Positions 17,655 through 27,009 are shown, numbered from the stretch's first letter. The stretch is 64,000 bases of DNA from an uncultured Lachnospiraceae bacterium (GCA_947625205.1 CANQNN010000002.1:62001-126000); one strand, 5' to 3'. Made by a program: numbers and translations. Notes: generated by a model from the sequence alone, not told the origin.

Positions 17655-18971
17655 ATGGCAAAATTAACGTTTCGTGGCGGTATTCATCCCTATGACGGTA
17701 AGGAACTGTCCAAAGACAAACCGATCAAAGAGGTGCTGCCCAAGGGAGATCTGGTATATCCTCTGTCACAGCATATCGGCGCGCCGGCCAAACCGATCGT
17801 TGAGAAGGGCGACCATGTGCTGACCGGACAGAAGATCGCGGAGGCGGGCGGTTATGTGTCTGCACCGGTCTATGCAACAGTGTCCGGCACTGTGAAAGCG
17901 ATCGAGCCGAGAAGGGTCGTGACGGGCGACAGTGTAATGAGCATCATTGTTGAGAATGACGGGTTATATGAGGAAGTGGAATATCCTGCAGTGAAACCGC
18001 TTGAGGAGATGAGCAGGGAGGAGATCATCGATCGCATTAAGGAGGCCGGTATCGTTGGTATGGGCGGGGCCGGATTCCCAACGCACGTTAAGCTGTCGCC
18101 AAAGGAACCGGAGAAGATAGATTATGTGATTGCCAACTGCGCTGAATGCGAGCCTTATCTTACATCCGATTACAGAAGAATGATAGAGGAACCGGAGAAG
18201 CTGGTCAATGGGTTGAAGGTTTCTCTCAGGCTCTTTGAGAATGCGAGAGGCATATTGGCCGTGGAGGACAATATGCCGGATTGTATTGCTATATTGAAGA
18301 AACTGACGAAAGACGAGCCGCGCATCAGCGTTAAGACGCTTCGGACCAAATATCCGCAGGGCGCGGAGCGGCAGATCATCTATGCGACCACGGGAAGGGC
18401 GCTCAATTCATCGATGCTTCCCGCGGACGCCGGCTGTATCGTGAATAATGTAGATACGATCGTAGCGATCTATCACGCGATATATGAGGGGAAACCGCTG
18501 ATGAACCGTATTGTGACCGTGACAGGTGACGCGGTGGCGGATCCGCGGAATTTTATCGTGCGCATAGGAACGAATTATCATGAACTGATCGAGGAGGCGG
18601 GCGGCTTTAAGAAAGAGCCTGTCAAGATCGTGTCCGGCGGGCCGATGATGGGATTCGGTATCTTTGATCTGGATGTTCCTACAACCAAAACGGCATCGGC
18701 GCTGTTGTGTCTGACGCAGGATGATGTATCCGCTATGGAAGAGGGACCGTGTATCAACTGTGGTCGATGCATGGAAGTGTGCCCGAGCAGACTTACGCCC
18801 GGTATGCTGTCAGACTGTGCCGAGCATTATGACGAAGAGCGATTTCTTGCCCTGGACGGGCTTGAATGTGTTGAATGCGGCTGCTGCAGCTTCATATGTC
18901 CGGCTAAGCGTCCCCTGACACAGACGATCAAGTCCATGCGCAAGATGCAGCTTGCAAAGAAGAAAAAGTAG
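17655..18971 (+). CDS. rnfC: Rnf complex subunit C, NADH-binding
   Basis: The protein has 438 residues from ATG 17655, preceded by AGAGGGG. RnfC is the peripheral NADH-oxidising subunit of the ion-pumping ferredoxin:NAD+ oxidoreductase. The N-terminal start LTFRGGIHPYDGKEL, the NADH/FMN-binding block GIVGMGGAGFPTHVKL and two C-terminal [4Fe-4S] motifs (CINCGRCMEVCP and CVECGCCSFICP) are all present. It is the first gene of a complete rnfCDGEAB set in the standard order for Clostridia. The complex couples ferredoxin oxidation to Na+ or H+ export. Confidence 0.96.
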   Translation: MAKLTFRGGIHPYDGKELSKDKPIKEVLPKGDLVYPLSQHIGAPAKPIVEKGDHVLTGQKIAEAGGYVSAPVYATVSGTVKAIEPRRVVTGDSVMSIIVENDGLYEEVEYPAVKPLEEMSREEIIDRIKEAGIVGMGGAGFPTHVKLSPKEPEKIDYVIANCAECEPYLTSDYRRMIEEPEKLVNGLKVSLRLFENARGILAVEDNMPDCIAILKKLTKDEPRISVKTLRTKYPQGAERQIIYATTGRALNSSMLPADAGCIVNNVDTIVAIYHAIYEGKPLMNRIVTVTGDAVADPRNFIVRIGTNYHELIEEAGGFKKEPVKIVSGGPMMGFGIFDLDVPTTKTASALLCLTQDDVSAMEEGPCINCGRCMEVCPSRLTPGMLSDCAEHYDEERFLALDGLECVECGCCSFICPAKRPLTQTIKSMRKMQLAKKKK

Positions 18972-18996
18972 GAAGAAAGGAGCATAGACTTAAGAT

Positions 18997-19929
18997 ATGA
19001 GCGATTTAATGAAGGTATCTTCCAATCCGCATGTCAGATCCAGGACGTCAACAGGCAGTATCATGCTGACTGTAGTGATCGCCCTTCTTCCGGCGGCAGG
19101 ATTCGGTATCTATAACTTCGGGATGCGCGCGCTTGTCACGATATTGATCACCGTTGCGTCAGCAGTCCTGACCGAGCTTTTATTTGAGATCATATGTAAA
19201 AAGAAAATCACGATTGGGGATTTCTCTGCTGTGGTAACGGGGCTGCTGCTGGCCCTGAATCTTCCGGTCAATGTTCCGTGGTGGATCGGCGTAGTGGGCA
19301 GTGTGTTTGCGATCCTGGTCGTAAAGATGCTGTTCGGGGGTCTGGGACAGAATTTCATGAACCCTGCACTGGGTGCCAGATGTTTCCTGCTGATCTCCTT
19401 TACTTCCATTATGACAAACTTTGACTGCGATGCCTATACGGGAGCAACGCCTCTTGCCAATCTGAAGAACGGCGTTGACGTGAATATTATGGATATGGTG
19501 ATCGGCAGAACGGCCGGAACGATCGGTGAGACTTCCATGATCGCCATTGTGATAGGAGCATGCATCCTGATCCTGATGGGTGTGATAGATCTTCGTATTC
19601 CCGGCAGTTACATAGTGAGCTTTGTTATTTTTATCAGTATATTCGGAGGACACGGACTGGACGGTGCTTATATTTCGGCGCATCTGGCCGGCGGCGGTCT
19701 GATGCTTGGCGCTTTCTTTATGGCGACCGATTATGTGACGCGGCCGATCACAAAGAACGGGCAATACCTGTTCGGCATACTTCTCGGGATCCTTACGGGA
19801 ATATTCCGTATATTCGGACCCTCTGCGGAAGGCGTGTCCTATGCGATCATTATCGGCAATCTGCTGGTGCCGCTCATTGAGAAGATCACTCTTCCGAAAG
19901 CATTTGGTAAAGGGGGAGAGAAGGCATGA
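18997..19929 (+). CDS. rnfD: Rnf complex subunit D
   Basis: The 310-residue polytopic membrane subunit has eight or more hydrophobic segments. The flavin attachment motif is TGATPL (about residue 151) within DAYTGATPLANL. Here FMN would be linked covalently to threonine by ApbE, encoded at 23810-24853. The GGLGQNFMNPALGAR block before it is typical of RnfD/NqrB. The start ATG 18997 is 25 bp after rnfC. The stop overlaps the rnfG start (ATGA at 19926). Confidence 0.95.
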   Translation: MSDLMKVSSNPHVRSRTSTGSIMLTVVIALLPAAGFGIYNFGMRALVTILITVASAVLTELLFEIICKKKITIGDFSAVVTGLLLALNLPVNVPWWIGVVGSVFAILVVKMLFGGLGQNFMNPALGARCFLLISFTSIMTNFDCDAYTGATPLANLKNGVDVNIMDMVIGRTAGTIGETSMIAIVIGACILILMGVIDLRIPGSYIVSFVIFISIFGGHGLDGAYISAHLAGGGLMLGAFFMATDYVTRPITKNGQYLFGILLGILTGIFRIFGPSAEGVSYAIIIGNLLVPLIEKITLPKAFGKGGEKA

Positions 19930-20531
19930 AAGAAATGATGAAAAATACGGGTATTCTGCTTGCAATTACCGTTGTGGCGGGACTTGTGCTCGGCCTGGTA
20001 TATCAGATCACCAAAGATCCTATTGCGGAGCAGGACGCTAAGAAGAAGCAGGAGGCATGCCAGGAGGTTTTTGCGGATGCAGCTTCTTTTGAGGCGATGG
20101 AAGTAACGCAGACAGATGCCGCCAAGTGGGCGGCTGCGGGATACGGTCAGGAGAGCATCGATGAAGTGATGAGCGCTGTGGATGCATCCGGCGATCTGCT
20201 GGGATACGTGATCACCGTGACAACGAAAGAAGGATACGGCGATATTCAGTTCTCTATCGGCGTGCGCATGGACGGCACGTTGAACGGTATGTCCATTCTG
20301 TCCATCTCCGAGACGGCAGGACTGGGAATGCGTGCAGAGGAAGTTTTAAAGCCGCAGTTCGCAAATAAGCGGGCGGAAGTGTTTGAGTATACCAAAAGCG
20401 GGGCGGCGGCGGACAATCAGATAGACGCCATTTCGGGTGCGACGATCACGACAAACGCTGTGACCAATGGAGTCAACGCCGGCCTATACTATTTCCGTAC
20501 ACAACTGGGAGGAGGCAGTGACAATGAATAG
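19926..20531 (+). CDS. rnfG: Rnf complex subunit G, covalent FMN protein
   Basis: This 201-residue protein has one N-terminal membrane helix (residues about 7-27) and an extracytoplasmic FMN-binding domain. The flavinylation motif SGATITT lies near residue 168 and accepts FMN from ApbE through its threonine. The segment GYGDIQFSIGVRMDG and SETAGLGMRAE are also typical. It overlaps rnfD by 4 bp and rnfE by 8 bp, indicating translational coupling. Confidence 0.95.
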   Translation: MKEMMKNTGILLAITVVAGLVLGLVYQITKDPIAEQDAKKKQEACQEVFADAASFEAMEVTQTDAAKWAAAGYGQESIDEVMSAVDASGDLLGYVITVTTKEGYGDIQFSIGVRMDGTLNGMSILSISETAGLGMRAEEVLKPQFANKRAEVFEYTKSGAAADNQIDAISGATITTNAVTNGVNAGLYYFRTQLGGGSDNE

Positions 20532-21270
20532 TGCGAAAGAACGTCTTGTCAACGGCATATTGAAGGAAAATCCGACTTTTGTGCTGATGCTTGGCATGTG
20601 TCCGACATTGGCGGTGACGACATCGGCGATCAACGGTCTTGGCATGGGGCTTACAACGATGGTGGTGCTTGCGCTGAGCAACGTATTTATTTCGCTGCTC
20701 AGAAATATCATACCGGATAAAGTGCGTATTCCGGCGTTTATCGTTATTATCGCGTCCTTTGTGACCGTGGTGGAGCTGCTGCTTCAGGGGTTTATTCCGT
20801 TCCTGTATGATGCGCTCGGAATATATATTCCGCTGATCGTGGTCAACTGTATCATACTGGGACGCGCGGAGGCATATGCGTATAAGAATCCCGTGATCCC
20901 GTCACTGTTTGACGGAATTGGAATGGGCCTGGGGTTCACGGCGGCCCTTACCTGTATCGGAGCAGTGAGAGAGCTTCTTGGTGCGGGTGAGATCTTCGGG
21001 ATCCATGTGATGCCGGACAGCTTCGTCCCGGTGAGCATCTTTATCATGGCGCCCGGCGCGTTCTTTGTACTTGCGCTTCTTACGGCCATTCAGAATAAAG
21101 TAAAGATCGTCGGAGAGAAGAAAGGGAAGGATATGTCGAAGATACAATCAGGCTGTGGATTTGATTGTATGAACTGCGACGACGCCGGCTGTGCGCACAG
21201 GATGTACGACGACAGCGCCAAAGGAACAAAAACAGAGATAAAGGAGGATGAGAATAATGGAAACGGTTAA
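20524..21270 (+). CDS. rnfE: Rnf complex subunit E with cysteine-rich C-terminal extension
   Basis: The protein has 248 residues from ATG 20524, whose ribosome site GGGAGGAGG is in the rnfG 3' end. The core (residues 1-200) is the six-helix membrane subunit, with NPTFVLMLGMCPTLAVTT at the start and the conserved cysteine thought to ligate a membrane [2Fe-2S] centre shared with RnfA. After the last helix, a tail of about 45 residues contains four closely spaced cysteines (Cys211, 215, 218 and 223, pattern CGFDCMNCDDAGC). Many RnfE proteins end soon after the final helix. The tail could bind metal or a cluster at the cytoplasmic face. Confidence 0.93.
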   Translation: MNSAKERLVNGILKENPTFVLMLGMCPTLAVTTSAINGLGMGLTTMVVLALSNVFISLLRNIIPDKVRIPAFIVIIASFVTVVELLLQGFIPFLYDALGIYIPLIVVNCIILGRAEAYAYKNPVIPSLFDGIGMGLGFTAALTCIGAVRELLGAGEIFGIHVMPDSFVPVSIFIMAPGAFFVLALLTAIQNKVKIVGEKKGKDMSKIQSGCGFDCMNCDDAGCAHRMYDDSAKGTKTEIKEDENNGNG

Positions 21271-21841
21271 AGAGCTGCTTGTGATTCTGATAGCATCCTC
21301 ATTGGTCAATAATGTGGTACTGAGTCAGTTCCTGGGTCTGTGCCCGTTCTTAGGCGTATCCAGGAAGACGAATACTGCCACGGGCATGGGAGTTGCGGTC
21401 ATCTTTGTCATTACGCTCGCTTCTGCAGTGGCAGGCGCGATATATAAATACCTGCTTGTGCCGCTCGATATCACTTATCTGCAGACGATCGTGTTTATTC
21501 TGGTCATCGCGGCGCTTGTGCAGTTTGTGGAGATGTTTCTGAAAAAATATATTCCGGCGCTGTATCAGTCCCTGGGCGTGTATCTGCCGCTGATCACGAC
21601 CAACTGCGCGGTGCTCGGGGTAGCGCTCACAAATGTGCAGAAGGAGTACGGTATCCTGGCAGGCATCGTAAACGGATTTGCCACGGCGGTGGGCTTTACG
21701 ATCTCCATCACGATCCTGGCGGGTATCAGGGAGAAGATGGCATACAACGATATCCCGGAGTCCTTTAAGGGCATGCCGATCGTTCTTGTTACGGCCGGCT
21801 TGATGGCGATCGCGTTCTGCGGTTTCTCCGGACTGTTATAG
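21257..21841 (+). CDS. rnfA: Rnf complex subunit A
   Basis: The 194-residue membrane subunit has six helices. The start is ATG 21257, after AAGGAGG, overlapping the rnfE end by 14 bp. The conserved segments NNVVLSQFLGLCPFLGVSRK (cluster cysteine) and LITTNCAVLGV (second cysteine) are present. RnfA and RnfE are paralogues that form an inverted pair in the membrane and are thought to share an intramembrane iron-sulfur centre. Confidence 0.95.
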   Translation: METVKELLVILIASSLVNNVVLSQFLGLCPFLGVSRKTNTATGMGVAVIFVITLASAVAGAIYKYLLVPLDITYLQTIVFILVIAALVQFVEMFLKKYIPALYQSLGVYLPLITTNCAVLGVALTNVQKEYGILAGIVNGFATAVGFTISITILAGIREKMAYNDIPESFKGMPIVLVTAGLMAIAFCGFSGLL

Positions 21842-21904
21842 AGAATATCCCGCTGAGGGTCGGGTGGATTATGCTGTTACGATGCAGAAAGGCGGTAGGA
21901 ATAT

Positions 21905-22696
21905 ATGGGTATAACAGGAGTGTTAGTGGCAACGCTTGTTGTGGGAGCGGTGGGACTGTTTGTGGGACTGTTCCTCGGTGTTGCCGGCATTAAATTCAAA
22001 GTGGAAGTAGATGAAAAAGAGGAAGCGGTGCTGGGAGTCCTGCCGGGGAACAACTGCGGCGGATGCGGTTATGCCGGCTGTTCGGGTCTTGCGGCTGCCA
22101 TCGCCAAGGGAGAGGCGCCGGTGAACGCCTGCCCCGTAGGAGGCGAGAGCGTAGGAAAACAGGTCGCGCAGATCATGGGCGTGGAGGCGGAAGAAAGTGT
22201 ACGCAAGGTGGCATTTGTCAGATGTATGGGCGACAGAGACCGTACCAGGTCAGATTATGATTACAGCGGTATTGAAGACTGCCGGATGCTTTCCTTTGTT
22301 CCCAACGGCGGACCGAAATCGTGCAACAACGGTTGTCTTGGTTTTGGAAGCTGCGTGAAGGTGTGTCCCTTTGATGCGATCCACGTTGTAAACGGCGTGG
22401 CGGTGGTGGATAAGGAGGCGTGTAAAGCCTGCGGCAAGTGTGTCGCCGTATGTCCCAAGAATCTTATCACGCTGGTTCCGTACACGGCCAAACACATTGT
22501 GGCGTGCAGCTCCGTGGAGAAGGGACCTGCGACTATAAAGGCGTGTGATGTCGGCTGCATCGCCTGCCAGTTATGTAAGAAAAACTGTCCCGCAGACGCG
22601 GTGACAATAGAAGATTTTCATGCGGTTATTGATCAGGACAAATGTATCGGATGCGGCGCGTGTAAAGAAAAGTGTCCGAGGAAGGTTATTGTATAA
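21905..22696 (+). CDS. rnfB: Rnf complex subunit B, ferredoxin-oxidising iron-sulfur protein
   Basis: This 263-residue protein has an N-terminal membrane helix (residues 3-27) and a cluster site in CGGCGYAGCSGL with a later CP (about residues 52-77). Four [4Fe-4S] ferredoxin-type motifs follow: GSCVKVCP, ACGKCVAVCP, CIACQLCKKNCP and CIGCGACKEKCP. It receives electrons from reduced ferredoxin and passes them toward RnfA/E. The gap of 63 bp from rnfA contains nothing recognisable. This gene ends the rnf operon. Confidence 0.95.
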   Translation: MGITGVLVATLVVGAVGLFVGLFLGVAGIKFKVEVDEKEEAVLGVLPGNNCGGCGYAGCSGLAAAIAKGEAPVNACPVGGESVGKQVAQIMGVEAEESVRKVAFVRCMGDRDRTRSDYDYSGIEDCRMLSFVPNGGPKSCNNGCLGFGSCVKVCPFDAIHVVNGVAVVDKEACKACGKCVAVCPKNLITLVPYTAKHIVACSSVEKGPATIKACDVGCIACQLCKKNCPADAVTIEDFHAVIDQDKCIGCGACKEKCPRKVIV

Positions 22697-22735
22697 AGCA
22701 TTGCGCGATCAGGCAGTGCAGGAACGGAGGTTGAC

Positions 22736-23767
22736 ATGAGAGCTACGGTAACACTGGGAAGCACCGGAATCACGGTGAACAAAAACGGATTCGGCGCGCT
22801 GCCGATCCAGAGGATTTCAGACGAAGCGGCGGTTTATCTTCTCAGGAAAGCATACGAAAACGGTATCACCTTTTTTGATACCGCCAGATGGTATAGCGAC
22901 AGCGAGCATAAGCTGGGGCTTGCGTTTGAGGGTATGCGGGATAAGCTGTATATAGCGACAAAGACGGGTGCCAAAAATGCGGAGTCGTTCTGGCAGGACT
23001 TAGAGACCAGTCTTGAGAATCTCAAGACGGATCACATTGATATCTACCAGTTCCACAATCCGGATTTCTGCCCGAAGCCGGGAGATGAGAGCGGATTGTA
23101 TGACGCGGCTCTGAAGGCAAAGGAACAGGGAAAGATCAGGCATATCGGCATAACGAACCACCGTTTGGCGATAGCCCACGAAGCGATCGACAGCGGACTA
23201 TATGAGACATTACAGTTTCCGTTCTGTTATCTGGCAACGGATAAGGATATTGAACTGGTCGAGAAGTGTAAGAAGGCGAATATGGGATTTATCGCCATGA
23301 AGGCTTTGTCGGGCGGCCTTATCACCAATTCGGCGGCGGCGTATGTGTTTCTTGCCCAGTATGACAATGTGCTGCCTATCTGGGGTGTTCAGAGAGAGTC
23401 GGAGCTGGATGAATTTTTATCTTATATCAGCAACCCGCCGGCGATGACAGAGGAGCTTGAGGCGGTCATCAGACACGACAGAGAGGAGCTTTTGGGAGAT
23501 TTCTGCAGAGGCTGCGGCTACTGTATGCCCTGTCCTGCCGGGATCGAGATCAACAACTGTGCGCGTATGTCGCTCCTTCTGCGGCGTTCTCCGTCCGCGG
23601 GGCATCTGAGTCCTGAGGGACAGGCCAAGATGATGAAAATAGAAGATTGTATCCATTGTAATCAATGTAAGAGCAAATGTCCGTACGGGTTGGATACGCC
23701 CGCACTGCTGCAGAAGAATCTGGAGGATTATAAGAAGGTTCTTGCGGGAGAGGTTAAGGTGCAGTGA
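22736..23767 (+). CDS. Aldo/keto reductase with C-terminal ferredoxin motifs
   Basis: The 343-residue protein has an aldo/keto reductase TIM barrel (residues 1-235), with FFDTARWYSDSE (catalytic Asp/Tyr), HIDIYQFHNPD and HIGITNHR. Two [4Fe-4S]-type cysteine groups follow: CRGCGYCMPCP near 258 and CIHCNQCKSKCP near 304. This architecture is a known subgroup of AKRs in anaerobes, whose substrates are mostly undefined. It follows rnfB by 39 bp on the same strand, so it may be co-transcribed and linked to ferredoxin or NAD(P)H balance. Confidence 0.88.
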   Translation: MRATVTLGSTGITVNKNGFGALPIQRISDEAAVYLLRKAYENGITFFDTARWYSDSEHKLGLAFEGMRDKLYIATKTGAKNAESFWQDLETSLENLKTDHIDIYQFHNPDFCPKPGDESGLYDAALKAKEQGKIRHIGITNHRLAIAHEAIDSGLYETLQFPFCYLATDKDIELVEKCKKANMGFIAMKALSGGLITNSAAAYVFLAQYDNVLPIWGVQRESELDEFLSYISNPPAMTEELEAVIRHDREELLGDFCRGCGYCMPCPAGIEINNCARMSLLLRRSPSAGHLSPEGQAKMMKIEDCIHCNQCKSKCPYGLDTPALLQKNLEDYKKVLAGEVKVQ

Positions 23768-23809
23768 CGGAATACGGCGCTGCGGCATGGCTGCGGAGCG
23801 CTGTGAAGG

Positions 23810-24853
23810 CTACCGGGAAAGTGGGAATCCGCCGGACGCGATAAGCTCTCCGTTCTTTGTGATAAAAAGAACTTCTGTGTTTTCCAGGGATTCGATCAGC
23901 TTCATGCCGTCGTCACAGCCGAGAAAATAGCAGGTGGTAGACAGGGCGTCCGCATCTACGGATGAGGGCGCTATAACGGTCACACCTGCTATATTGTTGT
24001 CCTCCGGATAACCTGTAGAGGTGTTTAGCAGATGATGGTACAGAACTCCGTCCTCATAAAAGTAGCGCTCATAGATGCCGGAAGAGACAACCGACCGGTC
24101 TGTTATATCGATAGCGGTGATAATGTCCCCCTCATCGGCAAAAGGTTTTTGAATACCGATATGGTAAGGCTGTCCTCCGGGCTTGCTCCCTATGGTGACC
24201 AGATTGCCGCCAAGGTTTATACAAGCATTTTGGACGCCCTGTGCGAGCAGATATTCTTTTAAGCGGTCGGCAATGTAGCCCTTGGCGATAAAACCGGGAT
24301 CAATGGCTGCCGCCGGGTCGGTGAGAGTTACAGTGTTTCCTGCGATAAGCACCTTCCGGTAATCGATGTGGGATACGGCATTCCGGATGGCGTCATCATC
24401 GGGCCTGCGGGGAGAATCTTCCGACCCGAAATCCCATAATTCGCTTAGCGGAAAGACGGTGAGATCGACCGCTCCGTCTGAGAGGCCGGAATAGTAGAGT
24501 GCCTTTTGAAGAAGATCGATGGTGTCATCGGAGACTGTGACGGGTCTGCCGTTTGCATGATTGATGTTCCAGATGTCAGAGCCTTCGATATGGGCGCTGA
24601 ACAGCTTCTCGTAGCTGTCGATCATGGAGAAGCATTCGCGGATATTGCGGTCGCATGTTTCGCTTCCGTCTGTATCGTAAAGAGTGATCTGCACGACTGT
24701 GTCGAGATAGAAGCCCGTTTGTGTGACGGGGACGGCGTTCTGTGCGCATCCGGACAGAAGGACCGAAGCGGCTGCCAGGGAAAATAATCCCGCAACCATA
24801 TGCAGAACTGTATTGCTTTTTATGAAGTTTACGCGGTCCTTTTTCCAGTTCAT
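23810..24853 (-). CDS. apbE: FAD:protein FMN transferase (ApbE), lipoprotein
   Basis: This 347-residue exported flavin transferase has a lipobox LLSGC (about residue 36). The ApbE motifs TGFYLDTVVQITLYD, DPGFIAKGYIADRL, NLGGNLVTIG and YPEDNNIAGVTVIAP are present. It transfers FMN from FAD onto threonine in the S/T-GAT motifs of RnfD and RnfG, so the position next to the rnf operon makes functional sense. The gene points toward the aldo/keto reductase gene. There is no obvious terminator in the 42-bp gap. Confidence 0.93.
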   Translation of the reverse strand: MNWKKDRVNFIKSNTVLHMVAGLFSLAAASVLLSGCAQNAVPVTQTGFYLDTVVQITLYDTDGSETCDRNIRECFSMIDSYEKLFSAHIEGSDIWNINHANGRPVTVSDDTIDLLQKALYYSGLSDGAVDLTVFPLSELWDFGSEDSPRRPDDDAIRNAVSHIDYRKVLIAGNTVTLTDPAAAIDPGFIAKGYIADRLKEYLLAQGVQNACINLGGNLVTIGSKPGGQPYHIGIQKPFADEGDIITAIDITDRSVVSSGIYERYFYEDGVLYHHLLNTSTGYPEDNNIAGVTVIAPSSVDADALSTTCYFLGCDDGMKLIESLENTEVLFITKNGELIASGGFPLSR

Positions 24854-25048
24854 TGAGCACTGCCTCCAAATCGATCAGCTCTGCCCTGTCATCGATCCTG
24901 TCTTGCCGTCAGGTATGCGTTGCTTGTCAAAACAGACGCAACATGATAACATTAGTATAGCATTTTGCATAACAGGAAGCAACGAGTGCCGGTCTGACAA
25001 TTGTGCCTGTGCCCGAATTCGCAGACTGAGCAGGAATGGGGGATCTAT

Positions 25049-26227
25049 ATGAGATTACCGGGAGAAGAAGACCCCCGGGGAGGCGGTCTGCCCGTGATCT
25101 ATATGATTATGGGCGTATTGGTTTTTATGGCGCTGTTGGCGTTTGTGCTGTACCAAAGTAACAGTAAGGGCAGCAGGGGCAGCGAGTATCTGAAAGAACT
25201 GCAGGCCACGCAGAATGAGGCAGAAACGGAAGAAGCGGAGGCTGAAACAGAGCAGTCCGGGGAAGAGCAGACGGCGGACAAACGCCGGGCCCAAGATCTT
25301 GATTTCTGGGATATGTATCCGGTGGAGGAGCAAGAGGACGGCGGGAAGACTCTGACGCCGGAAGATAATACGGGCGCAGTGCTGGATAAGACGAAGCCGG
25401 CGAACGATACATCCGGACAGAGTGTGCAGCAGATGCAGGCCGAACAGGAGGATCCGTCGAAGGATGGGAAGCACACTCTTGTCACGAACCCGGACGGTAA
25501 AGAGGAATGGGTGCTGATCAGCCCCTATCTGACGAAAAATACCTATGATTATACCAATCTGGAGGAAAGAGCCGGGCTGCGGCGTTACATGGAGAACGGC
25601 AGGGATATCTCTTATGTGGGAGTCGATATTTCCGAAGAGAGCGGAACGGTAGATTTTGGGCACTTGAAAGCGGCGGGGGTGGACTATGTGATGATCCGCC
25701 TCGGCGGGCGCGGATACAGCAGCGGTCAGATAACCTTAGACGAGAAGTTTAAAGAAAATATTGAGGGCGCTATCGCCCAGGGGCTGGACGTGGGAGTATA
25801 TTTCTATTCCCAGGCGGTCAATCAGGACGAAGCGGTACAGGAAGTAAATTTCGTTATTCAGAACCTGGATCCATACAAGGGCAATATCAAATATCCGGTC
25901 GCTTTCGATATGGAGTTGGTCGTCAATGACAAGGCGAGGATCGACGGACTTAGCAGAGAGGACAGAACCGATATTGCAGTATCGTTCATGGAAGGAGTCA
26001 AGGCGGCGGGATACGTGCCGATGCTCTGCGGTGATAAGGAGTGGCTGATCAAAGAAATAAATCTTGCAAAGCTTCAGTCTTATGATGTCTGGCTTGCACA
26101 GGAGGAAGATATTCCCGATTATCCGTATCAGTATGCGATGTGGCAGTATACGACTGCCGGGGTCGTGGACGGCATTCAGAAGGATGCCCATCTGAATATC
26201 TGCTTTATCGGTTATTCACAGCGATAG
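25049..26227 (+). CDS. Membrane-anchored GH25 muramidase
   Basis: The protein has 392 residues from ATG 25049. One membrane helix lies at about residues 15-35, followed by a low-complexity Glu/Gln-rich spacer (to about 150) and a glycoside hydrolase family 25 domain (about 185-390). The domain starts ISYVGVDISEESG, with the first catalytic aspartate region. It continues with FDMELV (catalytic Asp/Glu pair), DVWLAQ and YAMWQYTTAG. It probably cleaves peptidoglycan outside the membrane. The 3' end overlaps the convergent AP2 gene by 16 bp. No terminator is seen. Confidence 0.85.
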   Translation: MRLPGEEDPRGGGLPVIYMIMGVLVFMALLAFVLYQSNSKGSRGSEYLKELQATQNEAETEEAEAETEQSGEEQTADKRRAQDLDFWDMYPVEEQEDGGKTLTPEDNTGAVLDKTKPANDTSGQSVQQMQAEQEDPSKDGKHTLVTNPDGKEEWVLISPYLTKNTYDYTNLEERAGLRRYMENGRDISYVGVDISEESGTVDFGHLKAAGVDYVMIRLGGRGYSSGQITLDEKFKENIEGAIAQGLDVGVYFYSQAVNQDEAVQEVNFVIQNLDPYKGNIKYPVAFDMELVVNDKARIDGLSREDRTDIAVSFMEGVKAAGYVPMLCGDKEWLIKEINLAKLQSYDVWLAQEEDIPDYPYQYAMWQYTTAGVVDGIQKDAHLNICFIGYSQR

Positions 26228-27009
26228 TGTCTGACACCGGAGGATACTTTGACTGAAGAATACAGGTCGGCGTAGACGGCGGGCGACATCCCTTCCATAT
26301 AGTTGGGGGTGTAAGCTTTGTTTACGCCGGCTTTTTTCAGGAGATCCACGGCTTTGTTATATGCGATGGCAGCCTCTGTTTCCGAATCGTATACGCCCAC
26401 GGTGATATTACCCTTCACGTGGATCTTTACGCGGTAGCGCGTCGTCTTTCCGTCAGACAGGGCCTCTACGCCGTTATAGCGGTTGATGATCTCGATATTT
26501 TCATATCGCATATCCTGGCGGTTACCGTTGATAAAGCGGTAGTCTTTTCCCTCCACGGCATAATTCCTGATGCCGTAGCGACTCATAATATTGACCTGCA
26601 TGCCATAATCGGCTACAAAATAATGTCCGCCTCTCCGGGAGATCCTGCGGGAAGAATAGTAGAACAGATCCTCGGTGTCGAAAATAAAATAGTCGGAAGG
26701 AGAAAAATAGTAATAAAAAAATTTAGGGCGGATATAGATCGGCGATGAAAAATAAATACCGTTGTCCCGGAAATTGATCAGACAGATCCATTTATGGAAA
26801 GAAAGGGGCGAATCCGCACTGTAACGGTCCAGAGTAAACGAAGCGTCGTCAAGAAGCGTTCTGGCCAGCAGGTACGCTCTGTGGGCGTCTTCCGGAGTAT
26901 CATAACTGCCCAGGCTGATATGCTTTGCGCGATAAGTTAATGAAGCGCGGTAATACGCCGTCCGATCTTTGCGGGATGCCGTATATACGCCGGGAAGCTG
27001 GTGTTTCAT
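26212..27009 (-). CDS. Double AP2-like DNA-binding protein with degenerate HNH core
   Basis: This 265-residue protein has two AP2/ERF-like beta modules, at residues about 5-55 (YYRASLTYRAKHISLGSYDT) and 185-240 (YRVKIHVKGNITVGVYDSET). The middle (about 125-180) contains DYRFINGNRQDMRYENIEII. That is the tail of HNH_3-type homing endonuclease domains, but the expected metal histidines are absent. In homing endonucleases the AP2 domain binds target DNA. Here the nuclease seems inactive, so the protein may be a domesticated DNA-binding factor. The ribosome site AGGAGG lies before ATG 27009. Function is inferred from architecture only. Confidence 0.6.
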   Translation of the reverse strand: MKHQLPGVYTASRKDRTAYYRASLTYRAKHISLGSYDTPEDAHRAYLLARTLLDDASFTLDRYSADSPLSFHKWICLINFRDNGIYFSSPIYIRPKFFYYYFSPSDYFIFDTEDLFYYSSRRISRRGGHYFVADYGMQVNIMSRYGIRNYAVEGKDYRFINGNRQDMRYENIEIINRYNGVEALSDGKTTRYRVKIHVKGNITVGVYDSETEAAIAYNKAVDLLKKAGVNKAYTPNYMEGMSPAVYADLYSSVKVSSGVRHYRCE

